From contig NZ_JWTA01000005.1 of the NCBI RefSeq assembly GCF_000813825.1, forward strand, positions 1 through 64,000: 64,000 nucleotides of DNA. Reading direction: 5' to 3'. This DNA is from Chryseobacterium taiwanense (lineage in GTDB: Bacteria > Bacteroidota > Bacteroidia > Flavobacteriales > Weeksellaceae). The notes under the pieces were generated by a model, which ran no database searches, had not been told where the DNA came from, and worked only from the letters and a program-made list of their open reading frames with translations. A program made the translations under genes and the position numbers. Each line of letters opens with the position of its first letter. The stretch's first letter is position 1. Shown piece by piece: positions 42,432-51,244 of the stretch.

Positions 42432-43301
42432 CTATTCATTTTCCAACTGCTCTTTAGCTTCTTGTAAATCTGCTCTGTCTTTTTTAGATAAGGAAGGATA
42501 TTGTAAATTCATTTTTTCCAGTGTATCAATAATAATCTGGATAGCGGCAACTCTAGCAAACCATTTATCATCTGCGGGTAAAACATACCACGGTGCATGA
42601 TCTTTTGCTGTTTCATTGATTGCTGTCTCGTAGCACTCCATATATTGATCAAATAGAGCGCGCTCAGGAAGGTCACCCATAGAAAATTTCCAGTTTTTTT
42701 CCTGTTCATTAATTCTGTCTAGAAATCTTTTCTTTTGCTCATCTTTAGAAACGTTTAAAAATATTTTTACAATGGTAGTTCCGTTTTGAGAAAGATGCTT
42801 TTCAAAGTTCCGGATACTTTCGTATCGATTCTCCCAGAATTTTTTGTCAAAATCTTTTACGGATTTCCATGTTTTTTCACTTAAATTATATTCAGGGTGA
42901 ACTTTGCACACCAGAACACTTTCATAATGAGAACGGTTGAAAATACCGATCATTCCTTTTTGTGGTAATGCTAAATATTGTCTCCATAAAAAATCATGAG
43001 AATATTCTTTTGAGCTTGGAGTTTTAAAGCTTGTGACATTACATCCTTGTGGATTTACCCCTCCGAAAACGTGTTCTATTAAACTGTCTTTTCCTGCTGC
43101 ATCCATGGCCTGAAGAATGACCAAAAGAGATTGGCTTCCATCAGAATACAGTTTTTCCTGTAGTTCACGAAGTTTTTCTTTTTCCTGTAATAAGAGTTGT
43201 TCCCCTTCTTCTTTGGTAAGTTTTCCTTTGTATTCGGTGGAAGCTTTTTTCATAGAAAAGTTCCCCTTAATGATAAAATTATCTGAGAAATCAGTATCCA
43301 T
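42432..43301 (-). CDS. Polyphosphate kinase 2 family protein
   Basis: A 289-residue PPK2: Walker A MDAAGKDS, lid and Walker B-like FNRSHYESV, and the NVSKDEQKKRFLDRI / PWYVLPADDKWFARV regions. PPK2 enzymes transfer phosphate between polyphosphate and nucleotides (AMP, ADP, GDP). The class I/II/III specificity cannot be told from sequence alone, although the N-terminal KLTKEEGEQLLLQEKEKL resembles the nucleotide-phosphotransferase form. Confidence 0.9.
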   Translation of the reverse strand: MDTDFSDNFIIKGNFSMKKASTEYKGKLTKEEGEQLLLQEKEKLRELQEKLYSDGSQSLLVILQAMDAAGKDSLIEHVFGGVNPQGCNVTSFKTPSSKEYSHDFLWRQYLALPQKGMIGIFNRSHYESVLVCKVHPEYNLSEKTWKSVKDFDKKFWENRYESIRNFEKHLSQNGTTIVKIFLNVSKDEQKKRFLDRINEQEKNWKFSMGDLPERALFDQYMECYETAINETAKDHAPWYVLPADDKWFARVAAIQIIIDTLEKMNLQYPSLSKKDRADLQEAKEQLENE

Positions 43302-43372
43302 ATATTTTGTGAGTTATGGTTGCGAAATTATGTTTGGATTAACATTTTGAAGATGTCCAGTATAAATGTAAT

Positions 43373-43404
43373 AAAAAAACCGCCTCCATGGAGACGGTTT
43401 TTTT
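43373..43404 (-). terminator. Hairpin terminator of DUF1573 gene
   Basis: AAACCGCCTCCATGGAGACGGTTT is a near-perfect palindrome, with T-runs on both sides, downstream of the DUF1573 gene on the minus strand. Confidence 0.85.
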
Positions 43405-43421
43405 ATTTTTTGAGTAGAGAT

Positions 43422-43901
43422 TTACTTTGCAGCTGCAACTTTTTTAGCTTCTTTAGCAGCTATCTTAGCAGCTTTTTTCTCAGCCTTTGCTTTTGCTTTT
43501 AGCTCTTCAGGAGTCAATGGTTTTGGCTCTGGAGCATTTGCATCTACGTTACCTTTGATGTAAATTACACTTCTGCTGTTTACTGGGTCATTAGAAAATA
43601 CTTCAATCATTTTGTTGAAAGCACCTGGGTTAGCAGTGTTGTATCCAACTTTAATTTTTGCAGATTTTCCAGGAAGAATAGGATCTGTACTGAATTCAGG
43701 AGTTGTACATCCGCAAGATGGTTTCACATTTGAAATAATCAAAGGCTTATCCCCTGTATTCGTTACATTGAAAAATCTTGTTCCATCAGCTCCAGGTTTA
43801 ATAGCACCATAGTCAAAAGTTGTAGTGTCGAAAGTGATGCTCTGTGCAGATGCAACAGCAAATGTCCCGAATAATGCAATTCCTGCAATTAATTTTTTCA
43901 T
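43422..43901 (-). CDS. Secreted DUF1573 protein
   Basis: A 159-residue exported protein: signal peptide MKKLIAGIALFGTFAVASA, an immunoglobulin-like DUF1573 domain with the invariant SCGCTTPE and GYNTANPGAF, then a Lys/Ala-rich tail (residues ~125-159). DUF1573 proteins are abundant in Bacteroidota; the function is not known. ATG at 43901 is chosen because it starts the signal peptide. TAACTTTG at 43944-43951 on the minus strand is a possible -7 element. Confidence 0.92.
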   Translation of the reverse strand: MKKLIAGIALFGTFAVASAQSITFDTTTFDYGAIKPGADGTRFFNVTNTGDKPLIISNVKPSCGCTTPEFSTDPILPGKSAKIKVGYNTANPGAFNKMIEVFSNDPVNSRSVIYIKGNVDANAPEPKPLTPEELKAKAKAEKKAAKIAAKEAKKVAAAK

Positions 43902-43993
43902 ATTCTTGAATGTTAATACGTTTGTTAGATAAATTTTAAGAAACAAAGTTAAAAATTATTTTAATTCATACTTAAAATTTTTTTTCTTTAGAC

Positions 43994-44001
43994 TATTTTT
44001 G
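43994..44001 (+). promoter_or_regulatory. -7 element of valS
   Basis: TATTTTTG matches TAnnTTTG and lies 28 nt before the ATG at 44030. Confidence 0.55.
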
Positions 44002-44029
44002 CAAATTGTAAATTAAAGTAATAGAATTT

Positions 44030-46645
44030 ATGCAGATTTCAGAAAAGTACAATCCACAGGAAACAGAACAAAAGTGGTACAATTACTGGTTGGAAAACAA
44101 ATACTTCCATTCAGAGCCGAATGACAAGCCGCCTTACACTGTTGTAATTCCTCCGCCAAACGTTACGGGGATCTTACACATGGGGCATATGCTGAACAAT
44201 ACCATTCAAGATGTTCTGGTCCGTCGTGCAAGAATGCAGGGCTTCAATGCTTGTTGGGTTCCGGGAACAGATCACGCTTCAATTGCTACTGAAGCTAAAG
44301 TTGTTGCTAAACTGAAATCAGAAGGGGTCAGCAAGTCTGATATTACCCGTGAAGAATTCTTGAAACATGCTTGGGACTGGACGGATAAATATGGAGGAAC
44401 GATCCTTGAGCAGTTGAAAAAACTAGGTTGTTCTTGTGACTGGGACAGAACTCGTTTTACTATGGAACCAAAACTTTCTCAGCAGGTAATCAAATCTTTT
44501 GTTGATTTATACAATAAAGGATTGATCTATCGTGGGTACAGAATGGTAAACTGGGATCCTGAAGCAAAAACCAATATCTCAGATGAAGAGGTAATTTTTA
44601 AAGAGCAAAACGGAAAATTATATTTCCTGAAATATAAAATCGAAGGTTCAGAAGAATTCCTTTCGGTAGCTACAACGCGTCCTGAAACGATTTTTGGTGA
44701 TACTGCGGTGTGTATTAATCCCAATGATGAGCGATATGCTCATTTAAAAGGTAAAAAAGTAATCGTACCGATCGTTGACAGAGTGATTCCTATCATTGAG
44801 GACGAATACGTTGATATTGAATTTGGAACTGGTGCTTTGAAAATTACACCTGCTCACGATATTAATGATTACGAAATCGGACAAAAACATAATCTTCAGA
44901 TGATTGATGCTTTGGATGATGATGGTAATCTGAATGATTACGGTTTACATTATGCAGGAAAAAACAGGTTTGATGTAAGAAAGCAGATCGCAAAAGAATT
45001 AGAAGAAAAAGATCTTTTGTTGAAAGCAGAAGATTATGTAAATAAAGTAGGAACTTCGGAAAGAACAGGTGCGGTTATCGAACCTAAAGTTTCTGTTCAG
45101 TGGTTCTTAAAAATGTCTGACATTGCAAAACCTGCTTTGGATGTTGTAATGGATGATGAGGTTAAATTTTATCCTGAGAAGTTTAAAAATACCTATAAAT
45201 ACTGGATGGAAAACATCCGTGACTGGAATATTTCGCGTCAGCTTTGGTGGGGACAACAAATTCCTGCCTATTATTATGGTGACGGAGAAAATGATTTCGT
45301 AGTTGCAGAAAACATCGAAGACGCTTTAGCTTTGGCTAAAGAAAAAACTGGAAACTCGGATCTCGAAATCTCGAACCTAAAACAAGACGAAGATGCGCTT
45401 GATACTTGGTTCTCATCTTGGTTGTGGCCAATGTCAGTTTTTGATGGATTGCTTGATCCGGAAAATAAAGACATCAATTATTACTATCCGACTTCAGATT
45501 TGGTAACAGGTCCGGATATTATTTTCTTCTGGGTTGCGAGAATGATCATGGCCGGATTGGAATACAGAAAAGAAGTTCCATTCAAGAATGTTTATTTTAC
45601 AGGGATTGTAAGAGATAAGCAGAGAAGAAAGATGTCAAAATCTTTAGGGAATTCACCGGATCCGTTGGAATTAATGGATAAATATGGAGCAGATGGAGTT
45701 CGTGTAGGGATTTTATTAAGTTCTGCGGCTGGAAATGATCTTCTTTTTGATGAAGATTTGATGTTACAAGGAAGAAACTTCATGACGAAGATCTGGAGCG
45801 CATTCCGTTTGATTAACATGTGGAATCATGAAGATAAACCTGCAAATACAACAGAGATTCAGACTATCGAATGGTTTGAAAATAAATTAAATAAAACGAT
45901 CGTAGAAATTAGTGATCAGTTTGAAAAATTCAGAATTTCTGATGCTTTACATTTAATTTACAAATTGATTTGGGATGATTTCTGCGGATGGTATTTAGAG
46001 GCAATTAAACCAAATTATGGTGAAGGTATCTCTAAAGAAGTTTATAACAAAACGGTTGCTCTTTTTGAAGAATTAATGAAATTGGTTCATCCATTTTTAC
46101 CATTCCAATCAGAAGAAATCTGGCAGTTGATTGCAGAGAGAAAAGCTGATGAGGCTTTAGTTATCGCTCAGCAGAAAAAAGCAGAAGCGTTCAGTGAAGA
46201 TATTATTAAAAACTTCGAAACAGCATCTGAAATTATTTCTGGAGTGAGAAACTACCGTCAGACAAAAGGGATCTCGCCAAGAGAAGCTGCTGAAGTTTAT
46301 ACTAATGCATCGGAATTCGCGAATGAATCTGTGATTAAAAAATTAGCAAACGTTTCTGAAATTCATTTTGGTACGAAAACTGATAAACCTAGTTTTACAT
46401 TCTTGGTGGGCGCAACAGAAATTTCTATTCCTTTAAGTGAAAACTTAGATTTAGGAGAAGAAAAAACCAAGACAGAAGAAGAATTGAAATATTTAAAAGG
46501 ATTCTTGATTTCTGTTGATAAGAAGCTTTCAAACGAAAAGTTTGTTGCGAATGCAAAACCAGAAGTTGTAGAAGTAGAGCGTAAAAAGCAAAAAGATGCT
46601 CTTGACAAGATTGCGATCTTGGAAGAGAAGCTGAAAAGTTTATAA
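44030..46645 (+). CDS. valS: Valyl-tRNA synthetase
   Basis: An 871-residue class I synthetase charging tRNA-Val, with editing. HIGH-like HMGH in PPPNVTGILHMGHMLNNT, KMSKS in RRKMSKSLGN, and the editing domain with ATTRPETIFGDTAVCINP. The C-terminal coiled coil, about the last 60 residues, is present. Full length. The following DUF4241 gene is separated by an inverted repeat. Confidence 0.97.
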   Translation: MQISEKYNPQETEQKWYNYWLENKYFHSEPNDKPPYTVVIPPPNVTGILHMGHMLNNTIQDVLVRRARMQGFNACWVPGTDHASIATEAKVVAKLKSEGVSKSDITREEFLKHAWDWTDKYGGTILEQLKKLGCSCDWDRTRFTMEPKLSQQVIKSFVDLYNKGLIYRGYRMVNWDPEAKTNISDEEVIFKEQNGKLYFLKYKIEGSEEFLSVATTRPETIFGDTAVCINPNDERYAHLKGKKVIVPIVDRVIPIIEDEYVDIEFGTGALKITPAHDINDYEIGQKHNLQMIDALDDDGNLNDYGLHYAGKNRFDVRKQIAKELEEKDLLLKAEDYVNKVGTSERTGAVIEPKVSVQWFLKMSDIAKPALDVVMDDEVKFYPEKFKNTYKYWMENIRDWNISRQLWWGQQIPAYYYGDGENDFVVAENIEDALALAKEKTGNSDLEISNLKQDEDALDTWFSSWLWPMSVFDGLLDPENKDINYYYPTSDLVTGPDIIFFWVARMIMAGLEYRKEVPFKNVYFTGIVRDKQRRKMSKSLGNSPDPLELMDKYGADGVRVGILLSSAAGNDLLFDEDLMLQGRNFMTKIWSAFRLINMWNHEDKPANTTEIQTIEWFENKLNKTIVEISDQFEKFRISDALHLIYKLIWDDFCGWYLEAIKPNYGEGISKEVYNKTVALFEELMKLVHPFLPFQSEEIWQLIAERKADEALVIAQQKKAEAFSEDIIKNFETASEIISGVRNYRQTKGISPREAAEVYTNASEFANESVIKKLANVSEIHFGTKTDKPSFTFLVGATEISIPLSENLDLGEEKTKTEEELKYLKGFLISVDKKLSNEKFVANAKPEVVEVERKKQKDALDKIAILEEKLKSL

Positions 46646-46649
46646 TTTA

Positions 46650-46712
46650 AAGGTTTAGGTTAAGGTTGAGTCTCAAGCTTAGCCTAAACCTTAATCTTAG
46701 CCTAAAAAATTA
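46650..46712. repeat. Inverted repeat (TTTAGGTTAAGGTT type)
   Basis: GGTTTAGGTTAAGGTT and AACCTTAATCTTAGCCTAAA units face each other across a CTCAAG loop, between valS and the DUF4241 gene. No gene is present. Confidence 0.55.
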
Positions 46713-46714
46713 AA

Positions 46715-47353
46715 ATGACACACTTAGAAAATATACAAAAACTATTCTCAAAAAACTTCGTAGAAAGTCCGTTATTGGAAAGCTTCGAAGTTGGGAAAAT
46801 CTATCTTTCAAGTGGAAAGCTGGTTGCTTGTGATCCTTTGATTACAAATGATATGCAGCCTTTCACTACAGAATTTCCTAAAGGAGACTTTTCTGTTTTA
46901 TTACATAAAGAAAGAGAAAGCAATTGTGTGGCGTATGCTGAAATTATTTTCAGTAATTCAGAAGTTGCTGACTGGAAAATGGCTACGATACCTGGACAAT
47001 CTGTAAAAGATTTGGCGGAAGGAGAAGTTTTCGGATATCCTGTAGAAAGCGGGATGGGCTGTTTTATGGATGTTGATACGCAGAATAGTCTTAATGACCT
47101 GGAGCAGAGCTTATACAAAAGCAAGGGAGCAGATTTTATGGGGATCTATGAAGAATTTTTCCATGAACATTTCTTTGATGAAAACGGTGCGATAGATCAG
47201 TATGCGTTCTTGAAACCTTCGGAAGAACATCCGGGAACTATTTTTGGTTTTGAAACGGGATATGGAGAAGGATTTTATGCAAGTTATATCGCGTATGACA
47301 AGAGTGATAAACCTGTAAAAATGGTAACTGAGTTTATAGAAGTATTGGTTTAA
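46715..47353 (+). CDS. DUF4241 family protein
   Basis: A 212-residue soluble protein matching DUF4241: GKIYLSSGKLVACDPLI, ESNCVAYAEIIFSN, YPVESGMGCFMDVDTQNSL and NFGFETGYGEG-like FGFETGYGEGFYASY. The family has no proven function. It has no signal peptide. A hairpin at 47413-47443 ends it. Confidence 0.85.
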   Translation: MTHLENIQKLFSKNFVESPLLESFEVGKIYLSSGKLVACDPLITNDMQPFTTEFPKGDFSVLLHKERESNCVAYAEIIFSNSEVADWKMATIPGQSVKDLAEGEVFGYPVESGMGCFMDVDTQNSLNDLEQSLYKSKGADFMGIYEEFFHEHFFDENGAIDQYAFLKPSEEHPGTIFGFETGYGEGFYASYIAYDKSDKPVKMVTEFIEVLV

Positions 47354-47412
47354 ATTTAAACAATTATTTATCGCATACTGAAATAAAGTTTTTAGATAAA
47401 ATATTTTAAAAT

Positions 47413-47443
47413 AAAAAGTCCATTTTTGAAGTGGACTTTTTAT
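47413..47443 (+). terminator. Hairpin terminator abutting the next start codon
   Basis: AAAAAGTCCA and TGGACTTTTT form the stem with T-run at 47437-47443. The alpha/beta hydrolase ATG is at 47450, six bases after. Confidence 0.75.
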
Positions 47444-47449
47444 TGTTTT

Positions 47450-48295
47450 ATGGAAAAAATTATTCTTAAAACTGAGGACGGCGTAGCTTTAGCAGTTCAT
47501 GTTTTTATTCCTGAAGAGAGTAATCATAAGGTTTTATTGATTAATTCTGCAACAGGAGTAAAGCAGCAGATCTATTTTTCATTTGCCCAATTTTTTGCGG
47601 AAAAAGGATTTACTGTGATTACGTATGATTATGCAGGAATTGGTCTTTCAAAGCCTTTAAAAATGAAGAAATTTAATGCTTCTATGAGAACTTGGGGAGC
47701 TAAAGATTTTAAAACGCTTACCAATTATATACAAAAGAATTTTTCGACCTATAAAAAATATTGCTTAGGACATTCTGTGGGTGCACTAATCTTAGGAATG
47801 AATCAGGATGCGGAAATATTTGATGAATTCTTTTTTGTAGGAACTCAGAATGCCTTTGTAGGGAATTTGAAATGGCGAACAAAAATGGAGGCATATTTTG
47901 GATTTGGAGTAGCACAACCTCTCTTTACTGAGCTTTTGGGATATTTTCCTGCTAATTGGTTTGGCTTGGGAGAAAGTCTTCCAAAAAATTGCGCTTATGA
48001 CTGGAGAACCTTAATTTTGAACAAGAAATCTACCAACAGATTGTTGGATAAAATAGAGGACTATTCTAAAAAATTAACTCAAAAAGTATTTGTAATCCGC
48101 GCAGAAGATGATGTATGGCTTACTGAAAAAGGAGTAAGAAGTTTATTGGAAGATACTTACCCGAATCTTAAACCAACCTACAGAATTGTAAAAACCTCTG
48201 AATCGGAAAAAGGAGAAATAGGACACGTTAATTTTTTCAGAAGTTATAATAAAAAACTTTGGGAAATTATTTTAAAAGAATTGGTAAATGAATAA
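47450..48295 (+). CDS. Alpha/beta hydrolase
   Basis: A 281-residue cytosolic hydrolase: oxyanion strand VLLINSATGVKQQ, nucleophile elbow GHSVG (CLGHSVGAL), acid RAEDDVW and histidine GHVNFF at the C-terminus. The substrate is not identifiable. ATG at 47450; an upstream in-frame start would extend into the terminator. The HD-domain gene overlaps its end by 8 nt, so they are co-translated. A hairpin terminator lies immediately upstream. Confidence 0.88.
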   Translation: MEKIILKTEDGVALAVHVFIPEESNHKVLLINSATGVKQQIYFSFAQFFAEKGFTVITYDYAGIGLSKPLKMKKFNASMRTWGAKDFKTLTNYIQKNFSTYKKYCLGHSVGALILGMNQDAEIFDEFFFVGTQNAFVGNLKWRTKMEAYFGFGVAQPLFTELLGYFPANWFGLGESLPKNCAYDWRTLILNKKSTNRLLDKIEDYSKKLTQKVFVIRAEDDVWLTEKGVRSLLEDTYPNLKPTYRIVKTSESEKGEIGHVNFFRSYNKKLWEIILKELVNE

Positions 48296-48932
48296 TTTGA
48301 TTGACAACACGATACAGTTTGTAAAAGAAAAATTAGAAGGAGCAGAAGCGGGACACGATTGGTTTCATATCGAAAGAGTATGGAAACTTTCTAAGAAAAT
48401 TGCTGAAAAGGAAGATTGTAATGTTGAGGTTGTAGAGCTTTCAGCGTTATTGCATGATATTGCAGATCCTAAATTCCATAACGGGGATGAAACATTGGCG
48501 TTAAAGATTTCCCGTGAATTTTTAGAAAGTCAAAATACTTCTGAGGATATTATTGAACAGGTTTTATTTGTGATCAAAAATATTTCATTTAAGAATAGAG
48601 GAGAAGTGCCTGAAAATCTACCTATCGAGCTTAAAATCGTTCAGGATGCAGATAGAATTGACGCGATTGGAGCGATTGGAATAGGCAGGACGTTTAATTT
48701 CGGTGGTTTTAAAAACAATCCGATGTATGATCCGAATATTAAACCTAGCTTGAATATGTCTAAAGAAGAATATAAAAAGTCCAACGGAACGACAATCAAT
48801 CATTTTTACGAAAAGCTTCTTTTACTGAAAGATCTTATGAACACTTCTGAAGGAAAGAAAATAGCAGAGGAAAGACATGATTTTATGCTGACTTTCCTCC
48901 ACCAGTTTTTTAAAGAATGGAATGTAGAGTGA
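48288..48932 (+). CDS. HD-domain phosphohydrolase
   Basis: A 214-residue HD protein: first histidine GHDWFHIERVWK, the HD doublet LLHDIADPKFHNGDETLA, and a conserved DADRIDAIGAIG. Members hydrolyse nucleotides or phosphomonoesters with a metal. Start overlaps the previous gene's stop (ATGAATAA). It is convergent with the next gene, and the two stop codons are only 2 bp apart, with no visible terminator between. Confidence 0.9.
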   Translation: MNNLIDNTIQFVKEKLEGAEAGHDWFHIERVWKLSKKIAEKEDCNVEVVELSALLHDIADPKFHNGDETLALKISREFLESQNTSEDIIEQVLFVIKNISFKNRGEVPENLPIELKIVQDADRIDAIGAIGIGRTFNFGGFKNNPMYDPNIKPSLNMSKEEYKKSNGTTINHFYEKLLLLKDLMNTSEGKKIAEERHDFMLTFLHQFFKEWNVE

Positions 48933-48934
48933 GA

Positions 48935-50182
48935 TTAGAATATATTATATCCTAAAATTATAGAAGTATAGGAAATTTTGGCTTTTTGGGGTTCTTTACT
49001 GTCAATAATATTATTTGCAGTATTGTATCTTAATTCTATGCTATATTTATTATTATAATTGTAACCAGCGCCAAAAGAATAGCTTCTGAATGTCTGGTTT
49101 GATGCTAATTTTGTCTGAGAAAAAATATATCCTTCATAATCTAGATCAATAGTTTTAGCTTTACCTGATCTCAATGTTATAAGATTCATTTGTCCATTTA
49201 GGAAAAATTTAGATTTCTCATTTAAATACATATAGTGTCTTATACCTACTGGGATATTAATGAATGAATATCCATCCATACTCATATTGTAAAGATTATT
49301 TCCTGTAGCTGCAGTGATCTTTTTATTTGTATAAAATGAATATGTTGGTTCTAATAGAATTGCCCATTTATTCTTATTGAAAGGTAATACCATTTCTGCT
49401 TCAATACCAATTCTAAAATTAGTTGTTGATGGAAACTCGTTACTTCCTACTATATAAGTAGTCTTTAGAGGGGAGTAAAAATTGACTCCAGGTCTAATAT
49501 GTAAATTGAACTTGATGGGTACCTTTTTTATGTTTATAGCTTCTTCGTCAGAATTTTCTGAAAATTGCGAATTATGCACTTTAAAAACTTTCACTAAGCT
49601 GTTTGTACTATATCTTGTTTGTGAAATAAGTGATAGTGATTTAGGATCATTATTAAAAATATCTTTTAATTGTTGAAGATAGCTTTCGTTGGTTGCAACA
49701 AGAGATTCATTGCCATCAGGATGATATTTTTTATAAATTAAGGGTTTAATTTCTGACACATTAGAATCAGAATAAAAATAAGTGATTGAACTTTTTGATC
49801 CTATGTAAGAATAAAGGTTTTTATCACCTGAAATTATTTCTTTCAAAAATGTTGATATGTTCTTGTTCTCTGGTTCAGATTGGTTAGATAGGTTTGATAA
49901 ATCAGATGGAGAAGTATCAATAAGTCCATTATATGAAATATATTTGGGAGATCCATAAACTCTAAATTCTTTGATATCTGAAGGAGTACCTTTGAGTTCA
50001 ATAGAATTATTATCTTTTTTATATGTAAAATTATCTGGACTGTTAATCCAATCTAGATTTTTAATTAATACTTCTTTTTTTGCATTATCATTTTTACTGA
50101 TAATATACCCTTTTTCAAATTTTACTTGTGCGTATCCAATACTTGCTAAGAATAGTGGCAAGCTTAGAATAATTCCTTTCAT
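48935..50182 (-). CDS. Hypothetical outer-membrane beta-barrel-like protein
   Basis: A 415-residue exported protein (signal peptide MKGIILSLPLFLASIGYA). The C-terminal half looks like an outer-membrane beta-barrel: alternating strands such as NFRIGIEAEMVLP, KWAILLEPTYSFY, GYSFINIPVGIRHYMYL and a final strand ending YTSIILGYNIF. The N-terminal half is Asn/Ser-rich and of unknown fold. A -7 element TATATTTG lies 22 nt upstream. No specific family named. Confidence 0.72.
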   Translation of the reverse strand: MKGIILSLPLFLASIGYAQVKFEKGYIISKNDNAKKEVLIKNLDWINSPDNFTYKKDNNSIELKGTPSDIKEFRVYGSPKYISYNGLIDTSPSDLSNLSNQSEPENKNISTFLKEIISGDKNLYSYIGSKSSITYFYSDSNVSEIKPLIYKKYHPDGNESLVATNESYLQQLKDIFNNDPKSLSLISQTRYSTNSLVKVFKVHNSQFSENSDEEAINIKKVPIKFNLHIRPGVNFYSPLKTTYIVGSNEFPSTTNFRIGIEAEMVLPFNKNKWAILLEPTYSFYTNKKITAATGNNLYNMSMDGYSFINIPVGIRHYMYLNEKSKFFLNGQMNLITLRSGKAKTIDLDYEGYIFSQTKLASNQTFRSYSFGAGYNYNNKYSIELRYNTANNIIDSKEPQKAKISYTSIILGYNIF

Positions 50183-50204
50183 AGTTATTTATTTAATTAA
50201 GTGG

Positions 50205-50230
50205 CAAATATACATAAATAACTATCTTTG
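50205..50230. promoter_or_regulatory. Closely spaced divergent promoters
   Basis: Minus-strand TATATTTG (50205-50212) and plus-strand TATCTTTG (50223-50230) lie 10 bp apart in a 52-bp divergent region. The plus element ends 4 nt before its ATG at 50235, so that mRNA is probably leaderless. Confidence 0.65.
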
Positions 50231-50234
50231 TGAA

Positions 50235-50813
50235 ATGGGGTATCTTCTTTTTATCATATTAGTTACTTTAATCATTTCTCTGTTTTTATCAAAGGTAAAA
50301 CTAGGTTGGGCAAAGATTTTTAGAGCTATCACATTAGTTTTTTCCATTTCTCTTTTTACCTATTGGTTTATCAAAAAAAGCTCTATTGGTGTTGTACAGA
50401 ATGCTGTTGCTCTACAGTTGATCAATAAACTTCCACAACCTTTGGATTTTTATGTGATAAACGTCAATCATGTAGATAAAAATGATGTATTGGAAGTAAT
50501 ACATTTGGGGAAGATACGTCCTGAATACTATCGTATTGAATATCTGAAAATGAAAAATTCGGATGAGTATTGGATTATTGGGTATTTAGGGAAGAAAAAT
50601 GCTGTTTACTTTTCCCAACATTCGGTTCCGAATAAAAATATTGATCAGATGATTGAAGTACAGAATTACATCAATCAAAGCGTCAAATTATCAGGTATCG
50701 CCAAAAAAGAAGTAGAAGCTTACAACCAGGAAAACATTAAACTAGGGATTTTAATCACGCTAAATCTCCTGCTTTTATTTTTAAATCTATCCTTATTTCT
50801 AAGAAGAAAATAA
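50235..50813 (+). CDS. Hypothetical membrane protein
   Basis: A 192-residue protein with two N-terminal membrane segments (MGYLLFIILVTLIISLFL and AITLVFSISLFTYWFI), a 110-residue soluble domain (VINVNHVDKNDVLEVIHLGK) and a C-terminal membrane segment (ILITLNLLLLFLNLSLFL). No family recognised. The start is at 50235; an upstream extension in the same frame reads antisense through the neighbouring gene. Confidence 0.7.
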   Translation: MGYLLFIILVTLIISLFLSKVKLGWAKIFRAITLVFSISLFTYWFIKKSSIGVVQNAVALQLINKLPQPLDFYVINVNHVDKNDVLEVIHLGKIRPEYYRIEYLKMKNSDEYWIIGYLGKKNAVYFSQHSVPNKNIDQMIEVQNYINQSVKLSGIAKKEVEAYNQENIKLGILITLNLLLLFLNLSLFLRRK

Positions 50814-50814
50814 A

Positions 50815-50842
50815 TTAGACTATCCCATTAAGGATAGTCTAA
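50815..50842. terminator. Hairpin over two gene ends
   Basis: TTAGACTATCC and GGATAGTCTAA form a stem that spans the stop of the minus-strand gene starting at 51052 and follows the plus-strand gene. The T-run is weak on either strand. Confidence 0.55.
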
Positions 50843-51052
50843 GATTTGCATTACGACTTCTTTTACATCTTCCGGACAACTTCTGATGATTCTGTCTTTA
50901 TTATGTTTGTTGATCTGGCTAGGTTCTAACCATTCTGTCTGCTGATTTGGGTTATCAATACTTTCTACTTTTTTTATTGTATTGTTGCTGTAGAATGTAT
51001 ACTGTTCAGGTTGTTCTCCTGTGAGGGTGATAGTACAAATTTCTTTTTCCAT
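50828..51052 (-). CDS. Small hypothetical protein
   Basis: A 74-residue acidic protein, MEKEICTITLTGEQPEQYTFY, without signal peptide or membrane segment. It has two cysteines, and a Glu/Gln/Asn-rich composition. No family recognised. It is closed by a hairpin that includes its own stop codon. Between it and the DUF72 gene the intergenic 192 bp contain a small AACACTTTTCAAAGTGTT hairpin and no gene. Confidence 0.55.
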   Translation of the reverse strand: MEKEICTITLTGEQPEQYTFYSNNTIKKVESIDNPNQQTEWLEPSQINKHNKDRIIRSCPEDVKEVVMQILDYP

Positions 51053-51244
51053 GATTTTAGTTTTTTATTACTCTACCATAGTGTGATTTAAACGGTCACA
51101 ATATAGTGAATTTTATAAATATTCAAAACACTTTTCAAAGTGTTGATTTTTTTGTGCTTTTTAATGGTAATTCTCTGTTTATATGAGGTTTATATTTGTT
51201 TATTTTTAATTAATAATGTTATTTTAATGCATTTTTTTTATAGA

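Noticed and set aside
49971..50234. N-terminal extension of the membrane protein at 50235
   Set aside because: It is antisense to the outer-membrane protein gene, and a consensus promoter lies just before the ATG at 50235.
51080..51145. Small palindromes TGTGA...TCACA and AACACTTTTCAAAGTGTT
   Set aside because: Short, AT-rich and without a clear T-run or adjacent regulator; kept only as a note in the neighbouring gene.
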